From: Candidatus Moraniibacteriota bacterium
GTDB taxonomy: Bacteria; Patescibacteriota; Minisyncoccia; Moranbacterales; UBA2206
Assembly (NCBI GenBank): GCA_003534085.1
Contig: DQBY01000071.1
Location: 510 to 6,518, forward strand
DNA length: 6,009 bases
Direction: 5' to 3'
The position numbers and the translations under genes are program-made. Below the pieces are notes generated by a model. That model ran no database searches and was not told the origin of the DNA. It saw only the letters and a list, made by a program, of their open reading frames with translations. How positions within the stretch are numbered: position 1 is the first letter of the stretch; each line of letters starts with the position of its first letter. Below are positions 1-4,680 of this stretch, piece after piece.

Positions 1-2
1 TG

Positions 3-1076
3 ATCCAGGCGGAAGTGAAAATTCCTTCGACCGGGAAAACTTCAATACAGAACGCGGCAGGACAGGCGACCGGAATCCAGATCACCACGATGAAGGTCAA
101 GGATGGGGAGGAAGTGGCCAAGCGGGTTCCGAACATCAAAACCTGGGCGGCCGGAACGATGGCGCAAGAACTGGCGAGCTTCGGTAAGGAAAATAAAAAG
201 GTGATGATTTTCGGAGTGAGCGCTCCGTATCTCGGAATCGACAAAAATAACAAGTTGGAAGACGGAGTTTTTTTCAGCGAAGAAGATGATGACAGTCTGG
301 CTCAGGTCGCGGTCATCGGTTCGGAAATCCGGCAAGATCTTTTCGGGTCGGAAAATCCGATCGGAAAAAACATAAAGATGAGCGATCAGAACTATAAAGT
401 GATCGGAACTTTGCAAGAAAGGGGGGCGGTAGCCGGTTTCAATTATGATGAACTGGCGTACGTACCGGTCCGGACGGTGCAAAAAAAGATCTTGGGAGTT
501 GATTTTGTGCGCTTTATCATGTTTCAGGTTGAGCGGGAAGATTTGATCGACCAGACTTCTGTCGCGATCACGGAGGAAATGCGTGATTTGCATGATATCG
601 ATGATCCGGACAAAGATGATTTCGCGGTGACTTCCATAATCGAAGCGCAGGAAATGATCGAGGATGTTTTCGGTACGATAAATATTCTGCTTCTGGCGCT
701 CACTTCCATTTCTTTGATCGTCGGCGGAGTGGGAATAATGAATGTGATGTATGTTGCCGTCGTGGAGAGGACTTTTGAGATCGGACTTCGAAAAGCGATC
801 GGCGCTAAATCAAAAGATATTTTGAAGCAATTTTTGTTCGAAGCTATTTTTCTGACTTTGGCCGGCGGAGCGATCGGAATTTTTCTGGGATATCTTTTCA
901 CGCTTTTGATGTCGCTTATTTTCGCCCGTTTGGGTTTTGCTTTGGAGCTTTCTGTCTCCTTGCAATCGATCCTGCTCGCGACCGGATTTTCAATGACGGT
1001 GGGAATTATCTTCGGTTTCTATCCGGCCAGGAAAGCTTCGCGACTTTCTCCTATGGAAGCCCTCGGAAAAGAATAG
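3..1076 (+). CDS. MacB/FtsX-type ABC transporter permease, 5' partial
   Basis: This is the permease subunit of an MacB-like ABC exporter, which sits in the cytoplasmic membrane and would work with an ATPase and often an HlyD-like adaptor, neither visible here. The reading frame is open to the left edge, so the first membrane helix lies outside the window; the GTG at 15 is not a likely true start. From the edge to about 670 is the extracytoplasmic MacB_PCD-like domain, with the typical stretch AVIGSEIRQDLFG followed by NPIGKNIK. The C-terminal part has three hydrophobic segments, at about 676-760, 835-935 and 960-1030. The first runs into the family hallmark GGVGIMNVM and then ERTFEIGLRKAIGA; the protein ends with PARKASRLSPMEAL, also typical. 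The transported substrate cannot be told from sequence. The family assignment is firm; the name macB itself would overstate it. Confidence 0.93.
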   Translation: MQAEVKIPSTGKTSIQNAAGQATGIQITTMKVKDGEEVAKRVPNIKTWAAGTMAQELASFGKENKKVMIFGVSAPYLGIDKNNKLEDGVFFSEEDDDSLAQVAVIGSEIRQDLFGSENPIGKNIKMSDQNYKVIGTLQERGAVAGFNYDELAYVPVRTVQKKILGVDFVRFIMFQVEREDLIDQTSVAITEEMRDLHDIDDPDKDDFAVTSIIEAQEMIEDVFGTINILLLALTSISLIVGGVGIMNVMYVAVVERTFEIGLRKAIGAKSKDILKQFLFEAIFLTLAGGAIGIFLGYLFTLLMSLIFARLGFALELSVSLQSILLATGFSMTVGIIFGFYPARKASRLSPMEALGKE

Positions 1077-1084
1077 TCCGACTT

Positions 1085-1116
1085 GTCCGTCCGTAGCTTT
1101 AGCGAAGGAGGATGGA
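1085..1116 (-). repeat. Diverged copy of the PSFAEASAG-type repeat, inverted
   Basis: On the minus strand, 1111-1091 matches 1857-1877 on the plus strand at 18 of 21 positions, and the likeness continues weakly into the flank (CGG.CGG.CA). The copy lies 15 bases behind the permease stop. TCCGTCC at 1086-1092 can also pair with GGATGGA at 1110-1116 with one G-T pair, so the transcript could fold, but no T-run follows and I do not call it a terminator. I recall this repeat type from Parcubacteria genomes, both between genes and inside them. Confidence 0.6.
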
Positions 1117-1154
1117 GGCTTTGAGGAAGGAATAAAAGTTAGTGTTTTTCAAAC

Positions 1155-1183
1155 GTAGAGACGAGGCAGTGCCTCGTCTCTAC
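1155..1183. repeat. GTAG-type perfect hairpin (REP-like), upstream copy
   Basis: Perfect inverted repeat with 13-bp arms (1155-1167 and 1171-1183) around a three-base loop AGT. The outer nine bases GTAGAGACG are identical to those of the hairpin at 1482-1514, while the inner four differ (AGGC here, CCCC there). It ends 15 bases before the RAYT start codon. A GTAG tetranucleotide at the base of a hairpin is the known recognition feature of REP elements handled by RAYT transposases, so this is a good candidate substrate of the adjacent gene. No T-run follows, which argues against a terminator. Confidence 0.8.
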
Positions 1184-1198
1184 CGATGAAATAAGCAA

Positions 1199-1579
1199 AT
1201 GCCCGAAAGATACAAAAACAAATATCGAATTGAATCAAATAGATTGCAAGGATACGATTATTCTCAAAACGGAATGTATTTTGTCACAATATGCGCAAAG
1301 GGCCGTGAAGAATATTTTGGAAAAATAGAAAATGGGAAAATGGTTTTGTCGGAAATGGGGAAAATAATTAAAGAAGAATTTTTAAAAACAGCAATAATTC
1401 GTCCATATGTTAAATTTGACGAATGGATTATCATGCCAAATCATCTGCATGCGATAATTGAGATTTGTGGAAACGGTGTGCCTGTAGAGACGCCCCGACG
1501 GGGCGTCTCTACAGACGACCCACAACCACAAAACAAACCTAAACGCGGCGGTACAACATCCTATTATACACCCAAATAG
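1199..1579 (+). pseudogene. REP-associated tyrosine transposase (RAYT, IS200/IS605-like Y1_Tnp), truncated
   Basis: The family consists of single-strand HUH transposases that nick DNA at REP hairpins through a tyrosine. The N-terminal part is typical: a YDYSQNGMYFVTICAKGR-like strand, then GKIENGKMVLSEMGKII, and the metal-binding HUH motif in MPNHLHAIIEI (H82, L83, H84). After this comes a low-complexity linker, where residues 96-105 are encoded by a perfect GTAG hairpin. The protein stops at 126 residues (TAG 1577-1579), whereas relatives continue with a helix carrying the catalytic tyrosine and an ending like NNPxxW. None of that is here, and I did not find it in other frames before 1790. 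The 130-bp inverted-repeat element starts 11 bases after the stop, which suggests how the gene was broken. The base composition is clearly more AT-rich than in neighbouring genes. No ribosome binding site is evident. Probably inactive as a nuclease; family call firm. Confidence 0.85.
1482..1514. repeat. GTAG-type perfect hairpin (REP-like) inside the RAYT frame
   Basis: Perfect inverted repeat with 15-bp arms (1482-1496 and 1500-1514) around the loop GAC. It shares the outer arms GTAGAGACG / CGTCTCTAC with the hairpin at 1155-1183. It is in frame and encodes VETPRRGVST in the variable linker after the HUH motif, so its presence did not by itself break the gene. Confidence 0.85.
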
Positions 1580-1590
1580 GATTTTTGTCA

Positions 1591-1720
1591 ACCCAGCACT
1601 AACTTTGTGTGAGTGAATTAAAAATAAGACTCAAAAAATTTATGAATATCTCGTTTTATATGAGAAGACTAATTTTGAAAACAAAGAAATTTAAATTAAA
1701 ACACAAAGTTAGTGCTGGGT
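1591..1720. mobile_element. 130-bp MITE-like element with perfect 20-bp terminal inverted repeats
   Basis: The left end 1591-1610 (ACCCAGCACTAAC...) is the exact reverse complement of 1701-1720 (...GTTAGTGCTGGGT), 20 of 20. The 90-bp interior is very AT-rich and holds no gene-sized ORF. The sequence TCAA occurs at both edges (1588-1591 and 1720-1723), overlapping each repeat by one base, and may be a target duplication. Size, inverted ends and lack of a transposase fit a miniature inverted-repeat element mobilised in trans. I cannot name the parent family. It lies between the truncated RAYT and the next gene. Alternatively it could be two outward-facing ends of larger elements. Confidence 0.65.
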
Positions 1721-1743
1721 CAAGCATTGTTGCGTTTTTTCAT

Positions 1744-1772
1744 TTGTGTTACTCTGAAACTAAAGAAATAAT
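1744..1772 (+). promoter_or_regulatory. Possible promoter for the small membrane protein and DsbA-like gene
   Basis: TTGTGT (1744-1749), a 17-base spacer and AATAAT (1767-1772) resemble a sigma-70-type promoter. Transcription would begin near 1779, leaving only about 11 bases before the ATG at 1790. The region is AT-rich, so a chance match is quite possible. Confidence 0.3.
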
Positions 1773-1789
1773 CACTTGTATTTAATCTC

Positions 1790-2119
1790 ATGGAAGAGAA
1801 TAAAGAAATAAAAGATGCTGAAATTGAAGAGGTCAAAAAAGATATGAGTGCCAAGCCCTCCTTTGCTGAAGCTTCGGCGGGCAGGCGCGATTTTTTGATC
1901 GAGCTGGCTCTGTTTTTGATTTTAGGAATTTTGATCGGAATCGCGGTGAAGACCGAAGCGAACAAGCGGATCACGATCGGATACAACGATCACAAGATGA
2001 AGTTCGCTCAGCAGCAGATAAGCATCAATAAGCTGGAAGCGGAGCTGATGAAGAAATTGAGCGCTGAAGAAAACAGTGAAGAAGGGGAAACTCTCGAAGG
2101 TGCGACGTGTGGAAATTAA
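1790..2119 (+). CDS. Small single-pass membrane protein with an in-frame repeat insert, function unknown
   Basis: I do not recognise this 109-residue protein. It has a charged N-terminus (1-20), then residues 22-32 (KPSFAEASAGR) encoded by a mobile repeat, one hydrophobic membrane segment at about 36-53 (LIELALFLILGILIGIAV), and a charged, probably helical tail from about residue 60 with a coiled-coil look (QQQISINKLEAELMKKLSAEE). Positive residues after the helix (K54, K59, R60) make the orientation uncertain. The ATG at 1790 is the first sensible start, though no clear ribosome binding site precedes it. It ends 47 bases before the DsbA-like gene with no terminator between, so the two are probably cotranscribed, and it may assist that envelope protein. 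This partnership is inference. Confidence 0.75.
   Translation: MEENKEIKDAEIEEVKKDMSAKPSFAEASAGRRDFLIELALFLILGILIGIAVKTEANKRITIGYNDHKMKFAQQQISINKLEAELMKKLSAEENSEEGETLEGATCGN
1857..1882 (+). repeat. PSFAEASAG-encoding repeat, in-frame copy
   Basis: Partner of the inverted copy at 1085-1116 (18 of 21 matches over the core). Its centre, GCTGAAGCTTCGGC, is a near-palindrome. It sits just ahead of the membrane segment, without disturbing the frame, in a region of the protein likely to tolerate extra residues. Confidence 0.65.
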
Positions 2120-2166
2120 ATCGCGTATCGCAGCAATATAATTCTTTTTTAAATTTAAATAAAATT

Positions 2167-3207
2167 ATGGAGGAGAAAAAATCAGCGAAAAATACAAGTG
2201 ACGAAAAAAAGATAAAAAATTTGATTTCCGCAGTAATCCTGCTTGCCGGCCTTTTTGTAGGAAGCCTTTTTGTGGATTTTGCCCAGCTCGTGCGAGGGAC
2301 GGGATTTTCTGAGAGAAATCTCGGCAAAACTGAAATTTTTGAAGCCAACGGCAAGACTTGGGTGGCGTATAATGAGCCCAAGGTTGATGTGCAAGTCCTG
2401 ACTGACGAAACTTGCGGAGAGGAATGTGATCCGTCTGAGGCTCTGGTCTGGCTCCGCCGGGTGATTCCGACCATCAGCGCCCAGAAAATAAATTACGATT
2501 CCGGAGAAGGGAAAAAAATAGTTGAAAAATTCCAGATCAAGACTTTGCCGTCTTTCATTTTTTCAGACGAAGTGGAAAAAACAGATTTTTATTCACAGGC
2601 CCAGATCCTTTTTGAAGAGAGGGGCAACGAATTCCTTCTGAAGAATGAGGAGCTCGGGCTGGCTCCGGGAAGATATCTTTCCACGCCTCAGATAAATGAA
2701 GGAGAGGCGAGTTTAGGCAATAGCGAGTCAAGCGTGAAGGTGGCGGTTTTTTCAGATTTCCAATGTCCCTATTGCAAAATTTTTTGGTCGACGCTCAGAA
2801 ATACTGCCAAGGAATATGAAGATAGAATCTTAGTTGGATACAAGCATCTGGTTCTGCCGATCCATTCTCAGGCCAACAATTCCGCCCTGGCTTCCGAGTG
2901 CGCTCTGGAGCAAGGAAAATTTTGGGAATATGGCGACAAACTTTTCGCAAAGCAGTCCGAATGGCCGGAAACTGAAGGAAAGCAGAAATTCAAAGATTAT
3001 GCCCAAGAATTAGGTCTGGACAGCTCTCGATTCAACGATTGCTTGGACAAAGGAAAATATCAGGACAAGATCGATAAAAATATGGATGAAGCGATCAGTT
3101 TCGGAGTAAGCGGAACGCCGGCAACTTTCATCAATGGCCAGTTTAAAAACGGAGTGGTCAGCGGAGAAGAATTGAAAGCGGCTATCGATCAGGAGCTTGC
3201 AAAATAG
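2167..3207 (+). CDS. Membrane-anchored DsbA-like thiol oxidoreductase with tandem thioredoxin folds
   Basis: A predicted extracytoplasmic disulfide oxidoreductase of 346 residues. Residues 1-17 are charged, followed by an uncleaved-looking membrane anchor at about 18-40 (LISAVILLAGLFVGSLFV). A first thioredoxin-like domain spans roughly 71-150: strand KVDVQVLTD, a CxxxC pair (C83, C87) where CxxC would be expected, and a cis-proline-type loop IKTLPSFIF (P128). The second domain (about 188-346) is DsbA/Thioredoxin_4-like: VKVAVFSDFQCPYCKIF with active site C200-P-Y-C203, and GVSGTPATFING with cis-proline P318. Two further cysteines, C245 and C292, lie in its helical insert and could form a structural disulfide. 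I chose the ATG at 2167. A GTG at 2107 in the same frame would overlap the upstream gene and add 20 residues with no clear signal. No DsbB or VKOR partner is in view. The DsbA-like call is firm; the first domain's role is inferred. Confidence 0.9.
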   Translation: MEEKKSAKNTSDEKKIKNLISAVILLAGLFVGSLFVDFAQLVRGTGFSERNLGKTEIFEANGKTWVAYNEPKVDVQVLTDETCGEECDPSEALVWLRRVIPTISAQKINYDSGEGKKIVEKFQIKTLPSFIFSDEVEKTDFYSQAQILFEERGNEFLLKNEELGLAPGRYLSTPQINEGEASLGNSESSVKVAVFSDFQCPYCKIFWSTLRNTAKEYEDRILVGYKHLVLPIHSQANNSALASECALEQGKFWEYGDKLFAKQSEWPETEGKQKFKDYAQELGLDSSRFNDCLDKGKYQDKIDKNMDEAISFGVSGTPATFINGQFKNGVVSGEELKAAIDQELAK

Positions 3208-3234
3208 GGAGAAATCCCCGCTTATTTTCAGCAA

Positions 3235-3262
3235 TTGACAGAAATTTTATTTCTGATACAAT
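3235..3262 (+). promoter_or_regulatory. Strong predicted sigma-70-type promoter of greA
   Basis: TTGACA (3235-3240) is a perfect -35 box. It is followed after 16 bases by TACAAT (3257-3262), a 5 of 6 match to the -10 consensus. Transcription would start near 3269, giving a leader of about 115 bases before greA. Confidence 0.75.
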
Positions 3263-3304
3263 TTGCTTTGTAATCGTGTAATATTGATAAAATTAAGAAT
3301 CGGG

Positions 3305-3327
3305 TGCTGCTTCGAGCAGTATTTTTT
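3305..3327 (+). terminator. Terminator-like hairpin in the greA leader (possible attenuator)
   Basis: Stem 3305-3311 with 3315-3321: seven pairs including one G-T, core CTGCT/AGCAG, loop TCG, followed directly by six Ts (3322-3327). It lies about 35-60 bases after the predicted start of transcription and upstream of greA, so it would release a short RNA of about 60 bases unless read through. The stem is short, so termination would be partial at best. Confidence 0.5.
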
Positions 3328-3332
3328 AATAG

Positions 3333-3384
3333 ATTGCGAATGATCCGTCTTTCGTAATTCCGTTTAATTAGTAAGTTCGTAATT
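3333..3384 (+). promoter_or_regulatory. Possible alternative-pairing element before the greA start codon
   Basis: ATTGCGAA (3333-3340) can pair with TTCGTAAT at 3351-3358 (eight pairs, one G-T), leaving a ten-base loop. The nine bases TTCGTAATT recur at 3376-3384, immediately before the ATG, so the same strand could instead pair there and mask the start. No clear Shine-Dalgarno sequence is present. Whether this switches anything is untested. Confidence 0.3.
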
Positions 3385-3843
3385 ATGACAAAATTCATAA
3401 CTGAAGAAGGTTTGAAAAAAATTAAGGAAGAATTGGAAAATAGAAAAGTGACCATAAGACAGCGCATAGCTGATTCGATCAAGGAAGCGAAAGAACAGGG
3501 CGACCTGAGCGAGAACGCCGAATACAGCGAAGCTAAGAGGCAGCAGGCTGAAAATGAAGCCAGGATTGCCGAGCTTGAATTTATGCTCAAGGAGTCCACA
3601 GTCGTTTCTTATGACGCGAAAACGACTGATCTTGTCCAGATGGGCTCAAGAGTGAGAGTGAAATTCAACGGAAGCGAAATGGAATTCCAGATCGTCGGAT
3701 CGAATGAAGCGAATCCGGGCGAATTGAAGATCTCCAATGAATCTCCGATGGGCAAAGGCTTCATGGGAAAGAAAAAAGGCGACGCGGTTGAGATTGAAAC
3801 TCCGGGCGGGAAAATGGCATACAAGATTCTCGATGTAAAATAA
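3385..3843 (+). CDS. greA: Transcription elongation factor GreA
   Basis: GreA enters the secondary channel of RNA polymerase and stimulates cleavage of backtracked RNA, rescuing stalled complexes. The 152-residue length is normal for the family. Residues 1-75 form the N-terminal coiled coil, with the tip motif EQGDLSENAEYSEAK; D40 and E43 correspond to the acidic tip residues needed for cleavage (D41 and E44 of E. coli GreA). The C-terminal FKBP-like domain, about 80-152, contains the usual ESPMGKGFMGKKKGDAVEIETPGG. The ATG at 3385 is supported by alignment to the family's N-terminus (MTKFITEEGLKKIKEEL), although no good ribosome binding site precedes it. It has its own promoter, a structured leader and a downstream terminator, so it is probably a single-gene transcript. 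Confidence 0.97.
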   Translation: MTKFITEEGLKKIKEELENRKVTIRQRIADSIKEAKEQGDLSENAEYSEAKRQQAENEARIAELEFMLKESTVVSYDAKTTDLVQMGSRVRVKFNGSEMEFQIVGSNEANPGELKISNESPMGKGFMGKKKGDAVEIETPGGKMAYKILDVK

Positions 3844-3847
3844 TTTT

Positions 3848-3877
3848 AAAAGCAGCTTTAAGCTGCTTTTATTTTTT
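3848..3877 (+). terminator. Intrinsic terminator of greA
   Basis: Nine-bp stem AAAAGCAGC (3848-3856) / GCTGCTTTT (3862-3870), loop TTTAA, followed by ATTTTTT (3871-3877). It starts five bases after the greA stop. The flanking A and T runs would also let it work on the opposite strand. Confidence 0.85.
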
Positions 3878-3921
3878 AATATAGAGTTCATTCATTTTAT
3901 ATATCAAGAAAGGAAAGTTTG

Positions 3922-4101
3922 ATGAAGGCAACAAGTGAAAGGAAATTTTTTACGGCAAGGAAGTTGGCAAATCTGGCAAAAAAAGGGCTTCCCAAGATGA
4001 TGAAGGATTTCAGGCCGGGGTATGACCCGGATTTTGACAGAATCTTGCCGGTCTCAGTTTTAAAAATTCTTCCATTTCGCTCTTACTCGCCAAGCTCGTA
4101 G
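3922..4101 (+). CDS. Small basic ORF with a repeat-derived C-terminus, function unknown
   Basis: A 59-codon ORF that I do not recognise. A good Shine-Dalgarno run (AAAGGAAAG, 3909-3917) sits just ahead of the ATG at 3922, which supports translation. The N-terminal 45 residues are basic and probably partly helical (FFTARKLANLAKKGLPKMMK), then DFRPGYDPDFDRILPVS. From about residue 48 the frame runs into a repeat (4066-4121), so the last 12 or so residues (LPFRSYSPSS end) look accidental. The original protein may have been longer or ended differently. It sits between the greA terminator and the DsrC-like gene. No membrane segment or cysteine is present. It may be a genuine small protein or a remnant of a larger gene. 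Confidence 0.45.
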   Translation: MKATSERKFFTARKLANLAKKGLPKMMKDFRPGYDPDFDRILPVSVLKILPFRSYSPSS

Positions 4102-4121
4102 TCGCTTCGGTCAGAATGACA
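4066..4121. repeat. Degenerate interspersed palindromic repeat (ATTCT...CTTCGGTCAGAATGACA type)
   Basis: ATTCT at 4066-4070 and AGAAT at 4113-4117 bracket a segment rich in TCGC/GCGA words. The end CGCTTCGGTCAGAATGACAA resembles a repeat (TTCTTCGC...GCTCAGAATGACA) that I recall being scattered through many bacterial genomes. Assignment is by memory of the pattern, and only one copy lies in the window. Confidence 0.4.
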
Positions 4122-4130
4122 AGGGTAGTC

Positions 4131-4191
4131 TAGTGTGAAAAAGCAAAGCAGGCTTTATTTAAAGAAAAATTGAAACTTATCCACCACACTA
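4131..4191. repeat. Short segment with 7-bp terminal inverted repeats, possible element remnant
   Basis: TAGTGTG (4131-4137) and CACACTA (4185-4191) are inverted copies bounding 61 bp of noncoding DNA. The inward sequences differ, so this is at most a decayed element. A TTATCCAC word at 4177-4184 matches eight of nine bases of a DnaA box with its next base, but it is single. Apart from this segment I see nothing gene-like in 4122-4210. Confidence 0.3.
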
Positions 4192-4213
4192 ATTATTATA
4201 GAGCCCTCTTTTT

Positions 4214-4242
4214 TTGACTTTTCATCAATATTGGCTTAGTAT
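4214..4242 (+). promoter_or_regulatory. Predicted promoter of the DsrC/TusE-like gene
   Basis: TTGACT (4214-4219), a 17-base spacer and TAGTAT (4237-4242) give a good sigma-70-type promoter. The start of transcription would be near 4249, leaving a leader of about 48 bases. Confidence 0.65.
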
Positions 4243-4284
4243 TCAAAAAACGTCAAAGAGCGTTTAATCCAAGTACTTTTATGG

Positions 4285-4292
4285 AAGGAGGG
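4285..4292 (+). promoter_or_regulatory. Strong ribosome binding site of the DsrC/TusE-like gene
   Basis: AAGGAGGG ends four bases before the ATG at 4297, the strongest Shine-Dalgarno match in the window. An in-frame ATG at 4306 is too far away (13 bases), so 4297 is preferred. Another ATG at 4281 is in a different frame. Confidence 0.8.
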
Positions 4293-4296
4293 CAAT

Positions 4297-4632
4297 ATGC
4301 CTACAATGGAGTTGGAGTTTGAAGGAAGATCGTATGAGACTGATGATTGCGGATACCTTCTTAATTTTTCGGATTGGTCTCCGAAATTGGCTTCTCACAT
4401 TGCGAAACAAGAAGGCATTGATAATCTCAGTGAGGATCATTTTCACGTGATTAATTCTCTGCAGGGATATTATAAACAATACGGGATAGTTCCTTTGACA
4501 AAAGTTCTTGTCAAGCTTCTAGCGGGTGTTTTTGGGGAGAAGGCAAATAGAGGATATCTATTTGAACTTTACCCGGGAGGCCCTATGAAGCAGGGTTCAA
4601 AAATAGCAGGTTTGCCGAGCCCATGTTATTAA
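4297..4632 (+). CDS. DsrC/TusE-family sulfur relay protein, single C-terminal cysteine
   Basis: Family members are small soluble sulfur carriers that hold persulfide sulfur on a C-terminal cysteine: TusE in tRNA 2-thiouridine synthesis, DsrC in dissimilatory sulfur metabolism. The whole 111-residue protein fits the family: EGRSYETDDCGYLLNFSDW, then IAKQEGIDNLSEDHFHVI, YYKQYGIVPLTKVLVKLL, YLFELYPGGPMKQ, and KIAGLPSPCY. C110 is the penultimate residue, matching the essential cysteine. The second DsrC cysteine, expected about where S101 stands, is absent, which points to a TusE-like rather than DsrC-like role. The arm after GLP is two residues shorter than in typical relatives (GLPKPxxC). An extra cysteine, C18, lies near the N-terminus. 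The gene has its own promoter, strong ribosome binding site and terminator, and stands between greA and lysS, away from any sulfurtransferase or Tus/Dsr partner in the window. Family firm, sulfur donor and acceptor unknown. Confidence 0.9.
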   Translation: MPTMELEFEGRSYETDDCGYLLNFSDWSPKLASHIAKQEGIDNLSEDHFHVINSLQGYYKQYGIVPLTKVLVKLLAGVFGEKANRGYLFELYPGGPMKQGSKIAGLPSPCY

Positions 4633-4638
4633 TGAGGG

Positions 4639-4678
4639 AGGGGCAGGGAAGAAGTTTTCCTGCCCCTTTAAATTGCTT
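4639..4678 (+). terminator. Intrinsic terminator of the DsrC/TusE-like gene
   Basis: GC-rich stem GGGGCAGG (4640-4647) with CCTGCCCC (4659-4666), extendable inward by three pairs (one G-T) and outward by A4639-T4667. A broken T-rich tail follows (TTTAAATTGCTTTTTT). It begins seven bases after the stop codon. Confidence 0.8.
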
Positions 4679-4680
4679 TT

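Noticed and set aside
42..593. Long open frame on the minus strand opposite the permease
   Set aside because: It lies wholly across a well-supported gene, is rich in His, Arg and Phe as expected of a shadow frame, and shows no family motif.
1155..1720. CRISPR-like arrangement of the palindromes
   Set aside because: Only two hairpins of one type, spaced about 300 bp apart with a gene in between; no regular spacers and no cas genes.
2025..2474. Minus-strand open frame opposite the start of the DsbA-like gene
   Set aside because: It overlaps two plus-strand genes and has no recognisable domain.
3207..3218. GGGA-GAAA-TCCC hairpin at the end of the DsbA-like gene as a terminator
   Set aside because: Only four pairs with no direct T-run; too weak to call.
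4177..4185. DnaA-box-like TTATCCACC as part of an origin
   Set aside because: A single imperfect match, with no cluster of boxes, no AT-rich unwinding tract pattern and no dnaA or dnaN nearby.
4281..4322. Short upstream ORF (13 codons) overlapping the DsrC/TusE-like start
   Set aside because: Its ATG has no ribosome binding site of its own; the AAGGAGGG lies inside it and serves 4297.
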